A stretch of DNA of 64,000 nucleotides from Glandiceps talaboti (GCF_964340395.1 NC_135561.1:24250986-24314985); one strand, 5' to 3'. Shown: positions 1 to 11,996, numbered from the stretch's first letter. Numbers and translations: made by a program. Notes: generated by a model not told the origin, from the letters alone.

Positions 1-1003
1 TTAAGGTAGCAATACCTGTCATTTCTATCATAGTCAACGGTAAGGTAGCAATACCTGTCATTTCTATCATAGTCAATGGTAAGGTAGCAATACCTGTCAT
101 TTCTATCATAGTCAACGGTAAGGTAGCAATACCTGTCATTTCTATCATAGTCAATGGTAAGGTAGCAATACCTGTCATTTCTATCATAGTCAATGGTAAG
201 GTAGCAATACCTGTCATTTCTATCATAGTGAATGGTAAGGTAGCAATACCTGTCATTTCTATCATAGTCAACGGTAAGGTAGCAATACCTGTCATTTCTA
301 TCATAGTCAATGGTACGGTAGCAATACCTGTCATTTCTATCATAGTCAATGGTACGGTAGCAATACCTGTCATTTCTATCATAGTGAATGGTAAGGTAGC
401 AATACCTGTCATTTCTATCATAGTCAACGGTAAGGTAGCAATACCTGTCATTTCTATCATAGTCAATGGTAAGGTAGCAATACCTGTCATTTCTATCATA
501 GTCAACGGTAAGGTAGCAATACCTGTCATTTCTATCATAGTCAACGGTAAGGTAGCAATACCTGTTATTTCTATCATAGTCAATGGTAAGGTAGCAATAC
601 CTGTCATTTCTATCATAGTCAATGGTAAGGTAGCAATACCTGTCATTTCTATCATAGTCAGTGGTAAGGTAGCAATACCTGTCATTTCTATCATAGTCAA
701 CGGTAAGGTAGCAATACCTGTCATTTCTATCATAGTCAATGGTAAGGTAGCAATACCTGTCATTTCTATCATAGTCAACGGTAAGGTAGCAATACCTGTC
801 ATTTCTATCATAGTCAACGGTAAGGTAGCAATACCTGTCATTTCTATCATAGTCAACGGTAAGGTTGCAATACCTGTCATTTCTATCATAGTCAATGGTA
901 AGGTAGCAATACCTGTCATTTCTATCATAGTCAACGGTAAGGTAGCAATACCTGTCATTTCTATCATAGTCAATGGTACGGTAGCAATACCTGTCATTTC
1001 TAA
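1..1003. repeat. 39-bp tandem satellite, about 26 copies
   Basis: Head-to-tail copies of a 39-base unit containing GGTAAGGTAGCAATACC and CATTTCTATCATAGTCAA, running off the left edge of the window. Copies differ at only a few positions (AAC/AAT/GTG before GGTA, AAGG/ACGG). Because 39 is a multiple of three and the unit lacks stops in one frame, the array reads as a 13-residue protein repeat, but there is no non-repetitive coding sequence attached and I take that reading as an artefact. Confidence 0.97.
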
Positions 1004-1099
1004 GTCATACCATCTCATAATGAAGAATCTTCAAATTGTTAGATGTTCATAATTCCCAGAAAACTGTAATGACGTCATCGGTCCGGGCTTATCAGCTTA

Positions 1100-4010
1100 T
1101 AAGAGGTATAGAGTATAGTGAATCATTGGTGTCCGTCAAATTTTTATATTTTCATCATCTTCTCCGAAAGTGACAGTCAGAATTCTTCGATATTTGGTGT
1201 GCATGTTCCCTGGGGGGGGGGGGGGGGGGGGGGGTGGGGGGGTGGGGGGTGGAGGCTATTCAGATTTGTTCATGCCAAGTTGATCTGTGCCATTTTCAAT
1301 TTTTTATGATTTTTTTTCAAAAAATGACATTTTCATCATCTCCTCAAATACTATTTGTCAAGTTGATCTGTGCCATTTTCAATTTTTTATGATTTTTTTC
1401 AAAAAAATGACATTTTCATCATCTCCTCAAATACTACTTGTCAGATTGCTTTGATATCTGATGTGTTGATGCGCAGGGGGTAGCTTACTCAGATTTGTTG
1501 ATTTCAAGTCAGCACATCTTCATTTTTATTTTTTATGATTTTTTTCTTGTAATTTAAAGAAAAAATGAATGTGTTAATGAGCATTGTGACCGACGCCATA
1601 TTGGAAATCAGTCGACGAGACTTTAAGTAAACTGCCACATTTCAAAAGACACTATTGACGTCAAACAAACAATGTAATATGTGCTATAGTCATAATTCTA
1701 CGCATTGTGCGCCCAAATGACAATGACAAGTGTTTGTTCGAAACAGGGTTGTAAAATTCAAATCCAAATGCGCCAGATAGCATATAATCTATCCTCATGC
1801 CAGGCATTGTCAACAGTCATGGGTCATCATTGTGCTCAATGTATGCTGACGATGCCAAAATATATCGCATAGTTAGAACACAAGATGATTGTATTTCTCT
1901 TCAAACAGACAATAATGTCTACAAATGGTGTAATACATGGAAATTGAAGCTCAATGTGGGGAAGTGTAATGTAATTACATTTAGTAACAAAAAGAAACTG
2001 ATTGCATACAATTACAGTATTGCTGATGGTCCCCTTTTTCATGTTCATAGTATCAAAGATCTTGGTATTCTACTTTCTACACAGATGTCTTTTAGCACCC
2101 ATATTGATAGTATTGTCAGGAAAGCTTTTAGAATGATGGGTTTTATCAAATGTACATGTGCCAATTTTTCCTACATTTCTACATTAAGATCTTTATATGT
2201 GACCCATGTTAGAAGCCATCTTGAGTACTGCAGTGTAATTTGGTCACCATGGCAAATAACTCAAATTGATAAAATCAAACGTGTACAGCAGAAATGTATT
2301 AAATTTTTATGTTTTAAATCAAATGTGCAATATACTTCAACAGATTACGATTCACTATGTGCTAGGTTTAAGCTTCCCCGACTGGTGAGGAGGCAAAAGT
2401 TTTTAGATGCTATTTTTGTTTACAAACTGGTCAATTCATGGTATAATTGTCCATCCATTTTGTACAAGGTTTGTTTTAATGCATCAGTGCCTCCAGAGTA
2501 AATCTGAGAAAATATTCCCCAATCTTAAGATGTTTAACCACTTGTAATGACGTTTTTAAAGCAAATCCAAACATAGATTTTTTAGTCCTGTTTCCGCCTT
2601 TCGGCGTGTGCTTCAGGCTGCGTGTTTTTAATAATTTTTCCTGTTTTGTTGTTTTTATTTCTGTGTTTGCCTTTTATGTCATGTCACTTCTTTCTGTTAT
2701 TGCTACCCCTTGTTTTATCTTTTTAGTGCTTGGTTTTCCTTATTTGTTTCTAAAGGTGCCTGTAAATGGGCTTTATGCCCGTTGGTTTACCTGAATAAAT
2801 AAATATTAAATAAATAGCGACACTTTGAATGGCTGCTCACAGGCCTTATTTTTTCGGTATTTTCAACTCGCCGTAACTTTCACTAGAGTTCTCCATTTTA
2901 GATACTGAAAACGCCTAAACCTCAACTGATATCTCTTCTTTAGTGCCAGCAAAATAAATTTTGGCATTACATTTAGGAATACCGATTTTCCGACGAATTC
3001 GGGACGCATACTTGAGGCCCTGAAATTTCAACCCAGTTTTTCGCGTCATCCTCCATGCTCATAGTTTCCTCAATATGGACCGGAAAGTTTACAAATTTCA
3101 CAAATAGGTGGATTTTTATGTGTTTTAAATAACCATGGCAAGTAAATTTAGTAGGATCGTTGTGTAACAGTCCGGACCGTTCAAGAATTTTCGGTAGAAA
3201 ATGACTGATTAGACCCAGAAGCTGGAGGTGACCTCGTTTGACGTCCGGGCGATTTTCCACACACTTCAGACCCACTATAAAAGTTTGATGTTTTCAGATA
3301 AACTGTATCTTGTGATTGATTCTATATTGTCGTGCAATTTGGAGTGACAGTGAACCAGAATGAAGACAACTCCCGTAAGGAAGGCATGCCTTGGCATGCG
3401 GTTGAAGTTATGCAAGAGCAGTCTCACTGCCGACTGTGAATCGACCAAACTTTGTTTATTGGCCGACAGTTTACATGTAAAGTTAAACGACATGAACGTG
3501 TCTTGCCATTTCCAAAATGCAAATATTTGGCAGGTAAAAACAATTAAAATAATTACAACTTTAATTTGGCTTCAGACTTTGCATTATTTTTTTCGTATCT
3601 TTCCCCATTTTACATGTAAATCCGAAAAGGTTCTCTCTGGTCATGCCAGTGGTTAGTCCTGCTTACATACGACAGGCGGTGACTTGACTCTAAACAAATA
3701 GTAGGGACAATTGTCAGAATCGAGTCCCAGATTACTCCGTATGCAAGCACGACTAGTCAGTGATCATACCGGAACTGCTTTGAGTACGAGCGAGGTGAGG
3801 CATGTTGAGGTAATTTGTTGAGAATTATAAATATTGCAAAATGTCAAGTACAAGGTTTAAATACAATGGAATGATGAAAAAAAATTGGCCGATTCTAATG
3901 ACAGGCGCCGGTCACAAGAAACTCCATAAATTAAAATATCAGACGATGTTATGTCTACTACAACTAGTACAAGTGGCGCTGCACCGTAGCGATACTGGTG
4001 CTGCACCGTA
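1100..4010 (+). mobile_element. AGCTCCGCTGT-type long repeat, copy C, split by a LINE
   Basis: Bases from about 1100 to 1771 match the left part of the copies at 17302 and 24016 (shared stretches such as CCGAAAGTGACAGTC and the motif GACCGACGCCATATTGGAAA). After a LINE insertion at 1772-2815, the segment from about 2822 to 4000 matches the right part of the 24016 copy (GGCTGCTCAC, ACTTTCACTAGAGT, GATGTTATGTCTACTAC). The left terminus carrying AGCTCCGCTGT is missing here, and a run of G lies at 1211-1235. Short ORFs inside (2973-3656) are unlike any protein I know and are probably spurious. The family looks non-autonomous; its class is undetermined. Confidence 0.6.
1797..2501 (+). pseudogene. 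5'-truncated Jockey/CR1-like LINE, C-terminal half of reverse transcriptase
   Basis: The open frame begins just before the YADD catalytic box (residues 16-19) and continues through the thumb region typical of non-LTR retrotransposons (NVGKCNVITFS, KDLGILLSTQMSFSTHI, LRSLYVTHVRSHLEYCSVIWSP). The finger and palm motifs before YADD and the whole endonuclease domain are absent, so this is a 5'-truncated, inactive copy. Sequence after the stop runs to an A-rich tail at about 2792-2815 made of AATAAATA units, the usual 3' end of such elements. The insertion (about 1772-2815) splits an older long repeat. The ATG at 1797 has no meaning as a start. Confidence 0.85.
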
Positions 4011-4098
4011 GCTGCCTGCATTGACTGCAAGTGTGTCTCCCGTATTTGTCTGTATCTAAGTATACATGTAGTCGTGTTCGGTTAATTTCTGATACACT

Positions 4099-4305
4099 GT
4101 GTATATAAACATGTGTGGAAACTCCTGGTTATGGCTATTTGTGTTGTGTTTGTGTCTAACATCGACAGTTCGGAGGATTGGTGCTGTGGATTGGCAGCAT
4201 AACACGCAGAACCAAGATGGTGGCCCCCACCACTACAGGTATGGACGTGACGAGCTGATCAATATTGGGACATCTATGTCCCTGCAGGAACCACCTGTAC
4301 TAGAT
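4099..4305 (+). pseudogene. LINE ORF 5' segment, left of a hAT-like insertion
   Basis: An open frame with a hydrophobic leader (WLWLFVLCLCL) followed by a charged segment ending HHYRYGRDELINIG. The latter resembles the region just ahead of the endonuclease in many CR1/L2-type LINE proteins, as I remember them. The frame is cut at 4305 by the left terminus of the element at 4306-5598, and LINE sequence resumes at 5599. The hydrophobic start could be mistaken for a secreted-protein exon, but the continuation into an endonuclease argues for a LINE. Confidence 0.55.
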
Positions 4306-5598
4306 CAGGGCTCGAAATTCGTTTTTTTTCTTGGTAGCCCAGGTGGGCTACCATCATTTAAATTTGGTAGCCCGAGAGCAGTGACTGGTAGCCCATATGC
4401 ATGCATTCCTAAATTAACGGTGTTTGTATAACTATGTATTGAATTCGATGATTGATTGAGTCACGTTAACGCGTCATGTGTGCCATAAGCAATTTTTTTG
4501 CATGTATGTGTCTGGGGACGTGTCATAAAGAGGGGACATGTGAGGCTTACTGTTAGCAAACAACGTACGGTTATTATTGCAATGAAGAATAAGACATCTA
4601 GTCCCAGTTCTTACTAGTAACTATTAGCTAAATCTCTTGGTGCAGTGAGACCTGTAAAATTTGAATATGATTCAACGTATGGAAAACGTATAAACAGTTT
4701 CATAAGCCCCATGGCCATTTCCTGATGTGGAGACTACGTCTTGGGTAGTTTAGAAACTATGTGCTGTTATCATTATCTATCCACGTGATTGGTTACTTAT
4801 CAACAGACGGGTTAGACAGGTTTTGTATCAATACATGACGGCCATTACGGCAAAGGCCCAGCTTCCATTCACGGGCGAAGAGATAATCAAACAGAGTCTA
4901 AGACCACATCGGCAGACGGTCCATGCTGAAAACTTCACTCAGATAAATTCAAACCATCACGTCACCATTTCATTCTCACTAAAACTTCAACTGTGGACTT
5001 TCGTTTGGTAGCCCATCAGCAGTCTTTTCGGGTGACTCGACTGCTCATCCGGTGATGAGGTTGTTGTTGATTTTTTTCGAAAGTAATTTAAGAGACTCAT
5101 TGTGCCAGACGAAACGTCAGTTTTGATATTAGCGGCGGGCCTGTACGGCTGTGATAAATAGGCGCAATTTTATCAAACATGAACACTGAATGTAGCAACT
5201 TTTATTAAAAATGTATTGTTACATTTCATGCAAGTTACGTTGTCACAGTGAACGCGTGCTAATAATCAGCTGGTATGTTCGTCCGTACAACACACACGCG
5301 GCCGTGCATGCGTGTGGTAGGTCATGGACTGTGTTGCCATGGTTGTATTGTTGACAATTTTGTTACATTTCATATAATTTTTAAGACCACGTACGTACAC
5401 ATTGGTAAGACGCGTTGACGTTCGATGTTCAGCGGGAACGTATTGTGTTGGTTATATTAGCGACACGACGAAGGCCTGACATGTCAGCTTACTGTTTACG
5501 TTGGTAGCCCAAGTGGGCTACCAAATACGAAAAGTAGTAGCCCCGTGTCAACATTTGGTAGCCAAATGACACGGGGCTACCGTTAATTTCGAGCCCTG
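4306..5598. mobile_element. hAT-like DNA transposon, non-autonomous, 5-bp target duplication
   Basis: The element starts CAGGGCTCGAAATT and ends AATTTCGAGCCCTG, perfect terminal inverted repeats. It is flanked by the direct repeat TAGAT (4301-4305 and 5599-5603). Subterminal regions carry several copies of TGGTAGCC in both orientations, as expected for transposase-binding subterminal repeats of hAT elements. The CAGGG...CCCTG termini with a 5-bp duplication fit the hAT5-like group. No transposase is encoded in its 1293 bases; the small ORF at 4823-5011 is not recognisable. The same termini recur at 45205 and, in part, at 63591-63608. Confidence 0.85.
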
Positions 5599-5970
5599 TA
5601 GATCTTCCATTTAAATTTATGAGAAAGGTCGCTTGTCAATAAAATGGACGAACTAAGTGCTAACTGTAAATACCTCTATGAATATCGCGAGGCATGCATA
5701 CTGGGTATTACAGAAAGCTGGCTTGAAAGTTCAATATCGAACAGTGCTATGGATGTCACTGGTTTTCATCTGGTAAGGGGTGACAGAACAGTTCAATCAG
5801 GAAAAAGCAAAGGAGGTGGAGTCGCCCTATATGTTAATGAACGTTGGTGTAATAATATATGTGTAAAGAACAGTGAGTGTACAGCAGATATTGAAATACT
5901 TTCAGTGTCAGTAAGACCATTCTATCTACCAAGAGAATTTACTAATATTTTTATAACTGAAATTTTCGTT
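5599..5970 (+). pseudogene. LINE endonuclease N-terminal segment, right of the hAT-like insertion
   Basis: From the methionine at 5644 the frame reads MDELSANCKYLYEYREACIL, then GITESWLESSI, GFHLVRGDRT and a GKSKGGGVALYVNERWC segment. This is the start of an apurinic-type endonuclease/exonuclease/phosphatase domain of a vertebrate-type CR1/L2-like LINE. TESW holds the conserved catalytic glutamate, and the R-D-R and GGG-A-YV motifs are in the usual order. Similarity stops near residue 105 (FTNIFIT), after which unrelated sequence follows, so the reverse transcriptase is gone. It is the continuation of the 4099-4305 segment. Confidence 0.8.
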
Positions 5971-6015
5971 GCATTGACAGAAAATAGAGAAACTACATAT
6001 CCACACAGTTTACAT

Positions 6016-6552
6016 TAACTTAAATACATAATCCATGAGTGTGCAAACCCTAATTATGGACATTCTGTAATAGGTAGCCATTGTATCGAGGTCGTTCGCT
6101 ATTGCCCAAGTCCCAACAAGACGTTAAATCTACTTGTTGGACCCACCGGTGTCGGCCATGCACAAGTCATCAATGGAGCTTCTAATTCAGTCACATTCAC
6201 CGAGTTCATCCGTGAATGCGTAGATACTGTCAATGACTTTGGAGAATCAGCACTACAACCTGGTGACTATCTCGTGATTGATAATGCCCCGATTCATCAC
6301 AGTGAAGCTGCACAGCTCCTCAACACTTGGTTAAATATGCAGGGAATAGAAGTAATATTTACACCGAAATACTCGCCCGAATTTAATCCGGCAGAGTTCT
6401 GTTTTAATGCCCTCAAAAGACGACTGGAGCGCCCACCACTTTCAACACTGATTTACCGAAATTTTGACCTCGCAATTTACTCTGCCGTGGATGGAATAAC
6501 AGCTGCTGATACCATTGGATTTTACAATGCAACGGGATATCTATTTGTCTGA
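6016..6552 (+). pseudogene. IS630/Tc1-mariner-like DDE transposase, C-terminal part
   Basis: The frame is open from at least 6016 to a stop at 6550-6552. It carries VIDNAPIHHS (second catalytic aspartate, near 6280) and, about 35 residues later, FTPKYSPEFNPAEFCFN with the third acidic residue. This spacing and the YSP-x-NP-E box are characteristic of the DDE_3/IS630-Tc1 family. Upstream residues GPTGVGHAQVINGASNSVTFTEF fit the middle of the catalytic core, but the first aspartate and the DNA-binding domain are absent, so it is a truncated gene. It faces the PB1/proline-rich ORF on the opposite strand (9996 to 7585); the two could be the convergent genes of one element, but I found no terminal repeats to prove that. 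Confidence 0.75.
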
Positions 6553-7584
6553 TTAGTGAACACAATTTCCAAAGGGATGTCGTACACATACAAACATTGT
6601 ATTTATGAGTAGTACAAATTAGTTATTTTACTGGTATGCATGTTATCATCATTTTGCAATCATCGTCAACATGACACTGATCTTTTAGTGGTCTCTGAAC
6701 CAAGATTATTTTTGCAGTAAGCTGTAGCATTGACCACGTTATGTACCAGTATCACTATAGTCAACTAGTTGGGCTTTTCTTTAACTCGAATTATAAATAA
6801 CAACCAATTCTTAACAGGTCTGGAGAAAGTTGAAAATTATTTTATAGATATCATTCATTAAGTAAATCTTGTACCAATTTTGAAATATTATATTTAGATG
6901 CACACACACATATATATTAGAATGTAAGAGATATTAGTAAAATTTTGCATTGAAAAGTGGTAGTAATTTCATGATAGAATTATGTAGTGTACACAGTCGC
7001 AGTGGTTTTGTTAAATTTCTTAATCCATGTTTGTAATATTTCACACATGTTCAACAGTGATCATTGACATGCAGTCCAAGTAAGCAGGAACCAAATCTAA
7101 ATCCTTGTAATCAAATACACATTTCAGCCATTACATTGAGATCAAAATAAGTTTTATTTGTCAAAATAAACACAACATTAAAACTCTGAGCATGAACTTC
7201 TCTCTTTAGTAACAATACAAAAAAGAAATATATAAAACATTTAAGGTAACTAGGCACTTTAGTTACCTGTCTTTACCGTGGGCACAATGATATCAACATA
7301 GAAACAACTTTATGGCGGCAAGACACTGGTTGTACTACTTAATTTATACCATGCAAGCAAACTAAACCAATAACGCGATAGAAAAAATGTCTCTGAAAAT
7401 GCACACTTTTAGCGTTTTGTTATATTCAATGGCATGTTCTGACTGTAAACACAGCCTGTACGATAGCAGTTGGGGTAAACTTGTTTCTAAAACTACGAGT
7501 AAAAACGAACAATAAACGAAACTAAACACGATTATAAAATCAAAGTATAATCTCATTGTTCTGTCATTTTTGTCGAAGACGTTA
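6553..7584. other. AT-rich spacer, no gene seen
   Basis: Lies between the convergent transposase fragment and the proline-rich ORF. No ORF, RNA or tandem repeat stands out; a short CACACACATATATAT run is at about 6900. Confidence 0.6.
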
Positions 7585-8086
7585 TCAATCATCTGAAGGT
7601 TTATTCTGCTGTAATACTGGTTCTAAAGGTGTGGTCCCTGCCATTTGCACTGACGGTACTGGTAATTCAGATGATAATGGTGTTGTGACTGGATTATTAT
7701 TGTTTTGGAGTCCGCTATTATTATCTGAAGTGTAGTTGAACGGGACGGGAAAATATCCATAGGTGGATGGATAATAGAAACTGGCATGTGGTGGAGGAGT
7801 TGTGTAATATGGTGAGAAGTATGGCGAAGCCATGGGCGAAGCAACGTTGGAAATGTCTGTAGGGTAGTAAGGTGTTGGTGGCAAACTTGGCGGTGCAGTT
7901 GGCGTTACGTACTTGATATTTAGGATTTGTTTCAAGTAAATCTCTAACGCTATCTTTGGGTTTGGATTTCGGAAATCCTTGACGACTACGTGTGATGATA
8001 CTAGGAAAACTAGACTGTGCTGCCTTTAGATTTGTAGGCGCTTTGCCATTGTAGTGAGCCTTCAATACCGACATATCTTGGTTTAT
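7585..8086 (-). pseudogene. Proline/tyrosine-rich C-terminal part of a broken transposon-associated ORF
   Basis: Read from 8086 leftwards, one frame begins DMSVLKAHYNGKAPTN and runs through a basic segment rich in K, R and S to about 7930. Coding character then shifts to another frame (7935-7585), low in charge and rich in proline, tyrosine, serine and threonine (PPTPYYPTD, YFSPYYTTPPPH), ending at a stop at 7585. The frame change suggests a frameshift. It probably continues the PB1-domain protein at 9112-9996, from which it is separated by the repeat at 8087-9120. The function is unknown; low-complexity tails of this kind are seen in accessory proteins of some invertebrate DNA transposons. 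Confidence 0.5.
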
Positions 8087-9120
8087 TAGTCCCCGCGGAC
8101 GAAGTACGGAACGGGGACTTAAGGATTGGGTTCCGTCTGTCCGTGTGTCCGTGCGTCCGTTCGTCCGTCCGTGCGTGCGTCCGCAGCCATTTCTTGGAGA
8201 TGCCTGGACCGATTTTTTTCAAACTTGGTACAGGGGCAACATGCTATGGCATACATATGCACATCAATTTGTTTTATGATACGATCCAATATGGCCGCCT
8301 AGCAACCATTTTGTTTGCGAATTTTCCCTGTCTAAAGCCATAACTCAGACATGCTTTAACAGATCTCATTCAAAGTTGGTATTAGGACAGTGTTCTATGA
8401 CATACATGTGCATATTCATTGTTGTCATGATACGATCCAATATGGCCGCCAAGCAGCCATTTTGTTTGTGAATTTTCATGTCCAAAGCCATAACTCAGAC
8501 ATGCTTGAACAGATCTCATTCAAAGTTGGTATTAGGACAGTGTTCTATAACACACATGTGCATATCCATTTTCATTGTGATACGATCCAATATGGCTGCC
8601 TGGTAGCCATTTTGTTTGCGAATTTTCATGTCCAAAGCCATAACTCAGACATGCTTGAACAGATCTCATTCAAAGTTGGTATTAGGACAGTGTTCTATAA
8701 CACACATGTGCATATCCATTTTCATTGTGATACGATCCAATATGGCTGCCTGGTAGCCATTTTGTTTGCGAATTTTCATGTCCAAAGCCATAACTCAGAC
8801 ATGCTTGAACAGATCTCATTCAAAGTTGGTATTAGGACAGTGTTCTATGACATACATGTGCATATCCATTTTCGTCGTGATACGATCCAATATGGCTGCC
8901 TGGCAGCCATTTTGTTTGTGAATTTTCCATGTCCAAAGCCAAAACTCAGACTCCATTTTCATCGTGATATGATCCCCCATACCCAACCAATCCTTTATTG
9001 TTGGAGGCATATTCCATGTCCAACAAGCAGACACAACATATCTAAGTCTGTTTGTTTTAGGTTCACAAATGTTGTTGCATGATCAGAGTAGTCATAATTC
9101 CTTAAAACCTAATTATAGCG
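8087..9120 (+). mobile_element. TAGTCCCC-type repeat with 150-bp internal tandem units
   Basis: Starts TAGTCCCCGCGGACGAAGT, continues with a CCGTCCGTGCGTCCG-rich microsatellite, then four copies of a 150-bp unit whose landmarks are CAGATCTCATTCAAAGTTGG, ACGATCCAATATGG and AGCCATTTTGTTTG (unit starts near 8347, 8496, 8646, 8796). The right end is cut short in AATTATAGCG, where the better copy at 20629 continues into GGGGACTA. Reading frames across it (8143-9082) are by-products of the 150-bp period, which is a multiple of three. It splits the ORF on the - strand. Confidence 0.85.
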
Positions 9121-9996
9121 TTTAGGTTGATAACCAGCAGACGTCAAAACTAAATATCGCTCTTTGTCAGAGTTTATAAGTGCAGTCTCCATTTTCCGTT
9201 CAAATGTAGAGTTGACCGTCTCGTACAACTTCTCTTTGGACTGTAGTTCAGCTTCTTTTTTCAAGAGCTATTTTTGTAGGTCATCTCGCTGTTTACCGAT
9301 TTTGTTGAGTTCGGCTTTCTCATCAGAGTGATCGGTGTGATTAATGTCACCACAGACTTTGGCGGAAACACAGCGGCTGTTGGGACAGTTATTTCGCTTG
9401 TGAGTACATTGGATGTGACATAATCCACACCGCTTCTTCGTAGGATCACGGGGAACAGCACTGTAATTGTCACGAATCGATGAGAGTTCACGTTCAACAC
9501 TTTTCAGTTCAATGTCAAGGTCTTGGATTTCTTGGCGGACTTGCTTTAGGTCGAGATCTTGTGGTGATGAATACTCACAAATGTCGGTTCTAGTTTGGTC
9601 AATGTTACAGTCTGATTCATGTTCAATGGGTTGTGTGGTGTACTGGAGGCGTTTTGGTGTAGGTAACAAATCATCTCGCAAATCACTCATATTTCGACGC
9701 AAACTTTTGGCGGGAGCAGCTGGGGAGCATTCTTCGAGAATCATAATCTTTATACGTTTATAATCAGCATTGTGTACAACACTGGCACATCGGTACAAGT
9801 CACACACGTCATACTGGTTATCGGATAGAGTAATGCTAGACCCCTCGTCATTCTCGTAAGCAATCTGAAAGTCACAATGATGCAGTGACTGTATGTTCGT
9901 CTTGATTTGTTCACGAAATTCATCATAACCAACTTGTTGTGAGAGATAGAATTGACGTTTTCTTCCTCGATAGGACACTTGTACTTGATACGCCAT
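9112..9996 (-). pseudogene. PB1-like domain plus coiled-coil and Cys/His cluster protein, interrupted
   Basis: A 242-codon frame from the ATG at 9996 to a TAG at 9268-9270; the same frame continues past this single stop to 9112 (KKEAELQSKEKLYETV...). Residues 1-70 look like a PB1 domain: a basic first strand (YRGRKRQFYL) and an acidic OPCA-like loop (AYENDEGSSITLSDN, residues 46-60). Residues about 145-180 are rich in heptad-like E, L and K and probably form a coiled coil. Residues 189-225 hold CGLCHIQCTHKRNNC and further C/H residues, a likely zinc-binding cluster. I do not recognise the protein; its neighbours suggest it came with a DNA transposon. It is broken by the stop and by the downstream repeat insertion. 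Confidence 0.55.
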
Positions 9997-11996
9997 GCTT
10001 CTTGGATCTAAATTTCCCGCAAAATGTAGGTAATACTATTGTAGGGTGGGGAATAACATGCACGCAGCGTTGGTTTTGAACAATTAAAAAAATTACGCTA
10101 AACGATTATTACTTTCATTTTTATATCCACTTGATATATATATATATATATAATATATATAGCATGCAATGTACAGTTACAGATAAAATATAACGCGAGG
10201 GCAATGGGAGTATCATAATACGTTATATACAAGTACATGGGTCAACATTGTCCTCCATAATATTGGAATAGTCCACACTCTGAAAGTATGACAAGACTTA
10301 CACTTATATAAACAAAGTTATTGGAACGTCGCATCAACCTACATGTGTGGCATCTGCTGTTCTTTCGTATCATTTATCTTTTGCATTACCCAAACTGTCT
10401 CTGCTTGAAGCTTACTTCATTCAAGGAAACAATGTTCTATTTTCGTTAGTTAACATGGCCTGTTGTTTACATAGTAAATTGTTATATTATGTGAAAGTCA
10501 ATTTGAAAACGTTGAAAGTCTACCCTGCCACTAAATTCAGTATGTTGTAGAAGAAAGTGAACTTCTTTGCTTCGGGAAAATTCTCTCCTAAAAATACTCT
10601 AGTATGAAGATATGTAATCAGAACACAGTCATAAGGAACTAGACTGTACAACGTCATGAGTCAGACCACTATAGGTCAGGACAACGGTAGTGTCATTATA
10701 CATTACGCAAGTAAATGAGTCGGCATGAACAGTCCTAGAACACTGTGGGAGTTTATTTTAGAACATGCCAGATATAAACACAGTCATAAAGCGTTCCGTC
10801 AACCGACATCAGAGGCACCGGCTGTTGTTGTGTATCACTTATCTTGTTGTCTTTACCTAAATTGTCTCTGCTTGAAGCTCACTTCATGCAAGCAACCGCA
10901 ACGCTGTTATTTCCACATACTAATATTGTTACATGTACAGTAACAGACATACACACAGTGCACAGATCACATACGGAAGTGTAAATTTGCCGCAATAACA
11001 ACGAAAGGCCTAGCACGGGAGGTATTTTGGAAGGCACAATTTGCCTGCTGTCTCGTTGCAATATTAGCGGGTTGTTCATTATTTCCATCACTTGTACCTG
11101 GCTTACTAGCCAGAGGAAAGAAATGAGTTATTTGCCGTTTACTCATACTAAAACCGGCGGTGGTTCTCCGCTGTGTAGGCTATCTGCTGTACTATGTCGA
11201 CATGTCAAACTATCATGATTTCAGAAGAGACGTTGAATGTCGGGGGCAAACGCGGGAGTAGCGAATAAAATTTAAAAACCATAAAATGGCAAAATTATGT
11301 TGAAATCAAAGGCTTGTCGACTGTCATGTACAAGAAGAATGATCCTATCAAATTTGTGTACACTGCTCATGTGAACGGTCGTCCATTGCTATCTAATCGA
11401 AGTGTCAATCAAAATTAATGTGAACAACGTTGTCTCTCTGTATGCTTTGATACATTCAGAGCCAGAGTACATTAGTCCAGACTACGCCAATCAGGATATT
11501 TAGTCTACAATGCGATATATAAATTACTTGCAAGTGTGACCGATGAGTTGGTAAAAAATTACCGACAACTTCTTATGCTGGTTACTTTATGAATAGTGTT
11601 TCAAGAAAACGCATGCATACATCTATTTTTATATGGTGATACACCTAGGATATTTCTATACATCTCAAACACTATATTGTTCTTGTACCCATGACACAGC
11701 AAGCAGTCACCTCCTTCAGAAAGTATATGTACTTGAATTTGTCACGCAATTTGTGTAAACATTCTAACATAAATATGGAAATGAGTTTCTGCTGAGTCGG
11801 CATGCGGCCACATCAGTTACAAAATACACGTGTCTCAGTAATTAATTGTCAATTTAACTCTCAATATTTCTCACTTATTAGCTGGCAATATCGTTCAGTT
11901 GCTGTCCGGGAAATTAGTGCGATGACTGCAATAAACATTACAAAGTCCATACTCCCTATAAAGTTGTTGTTGTACCTTACAGTGTTAATGACTAAT
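9997..11996. other. Non-coding stretch with a diverged duplication
   Basis: A short (TA)n tract is at about 10134-10162. Bases about 10310-10440 resemble 10770-10910 (both contain TATCTT followed by CTGTCTCTGCTTGAAGC or ATTGTCTCTGCTTGAAGC, then a CTTCATTCAAG/CTTCATGCAAG segment), so an old segmental duplication is likely. No convincing gene; short ORFs here have no recognisable features. Confidence 0.5.

Noticed and set aside
228-1052. 274-codon open frame of a 13-residue protein repeat
   Set aside because: It is the translation of a 39-bp satellite whose length is a multiple of three; no unique coding sequence, signal or splice site supports a protein.
4823-5011. Small ORF inside the first hAT-like element as a transposase
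   Set aside because: 62 codons, no hAT dimerisation or DDE motif, and no similarity that I can see.
8390-9082. 230-codon frame with repeated HVQSHNSDMLEQISF blocks
   Set aside because: Translation of the 150-bp units of the TAGTCCCC-type repeat; the same frames recur in each copy of this non-coding family.
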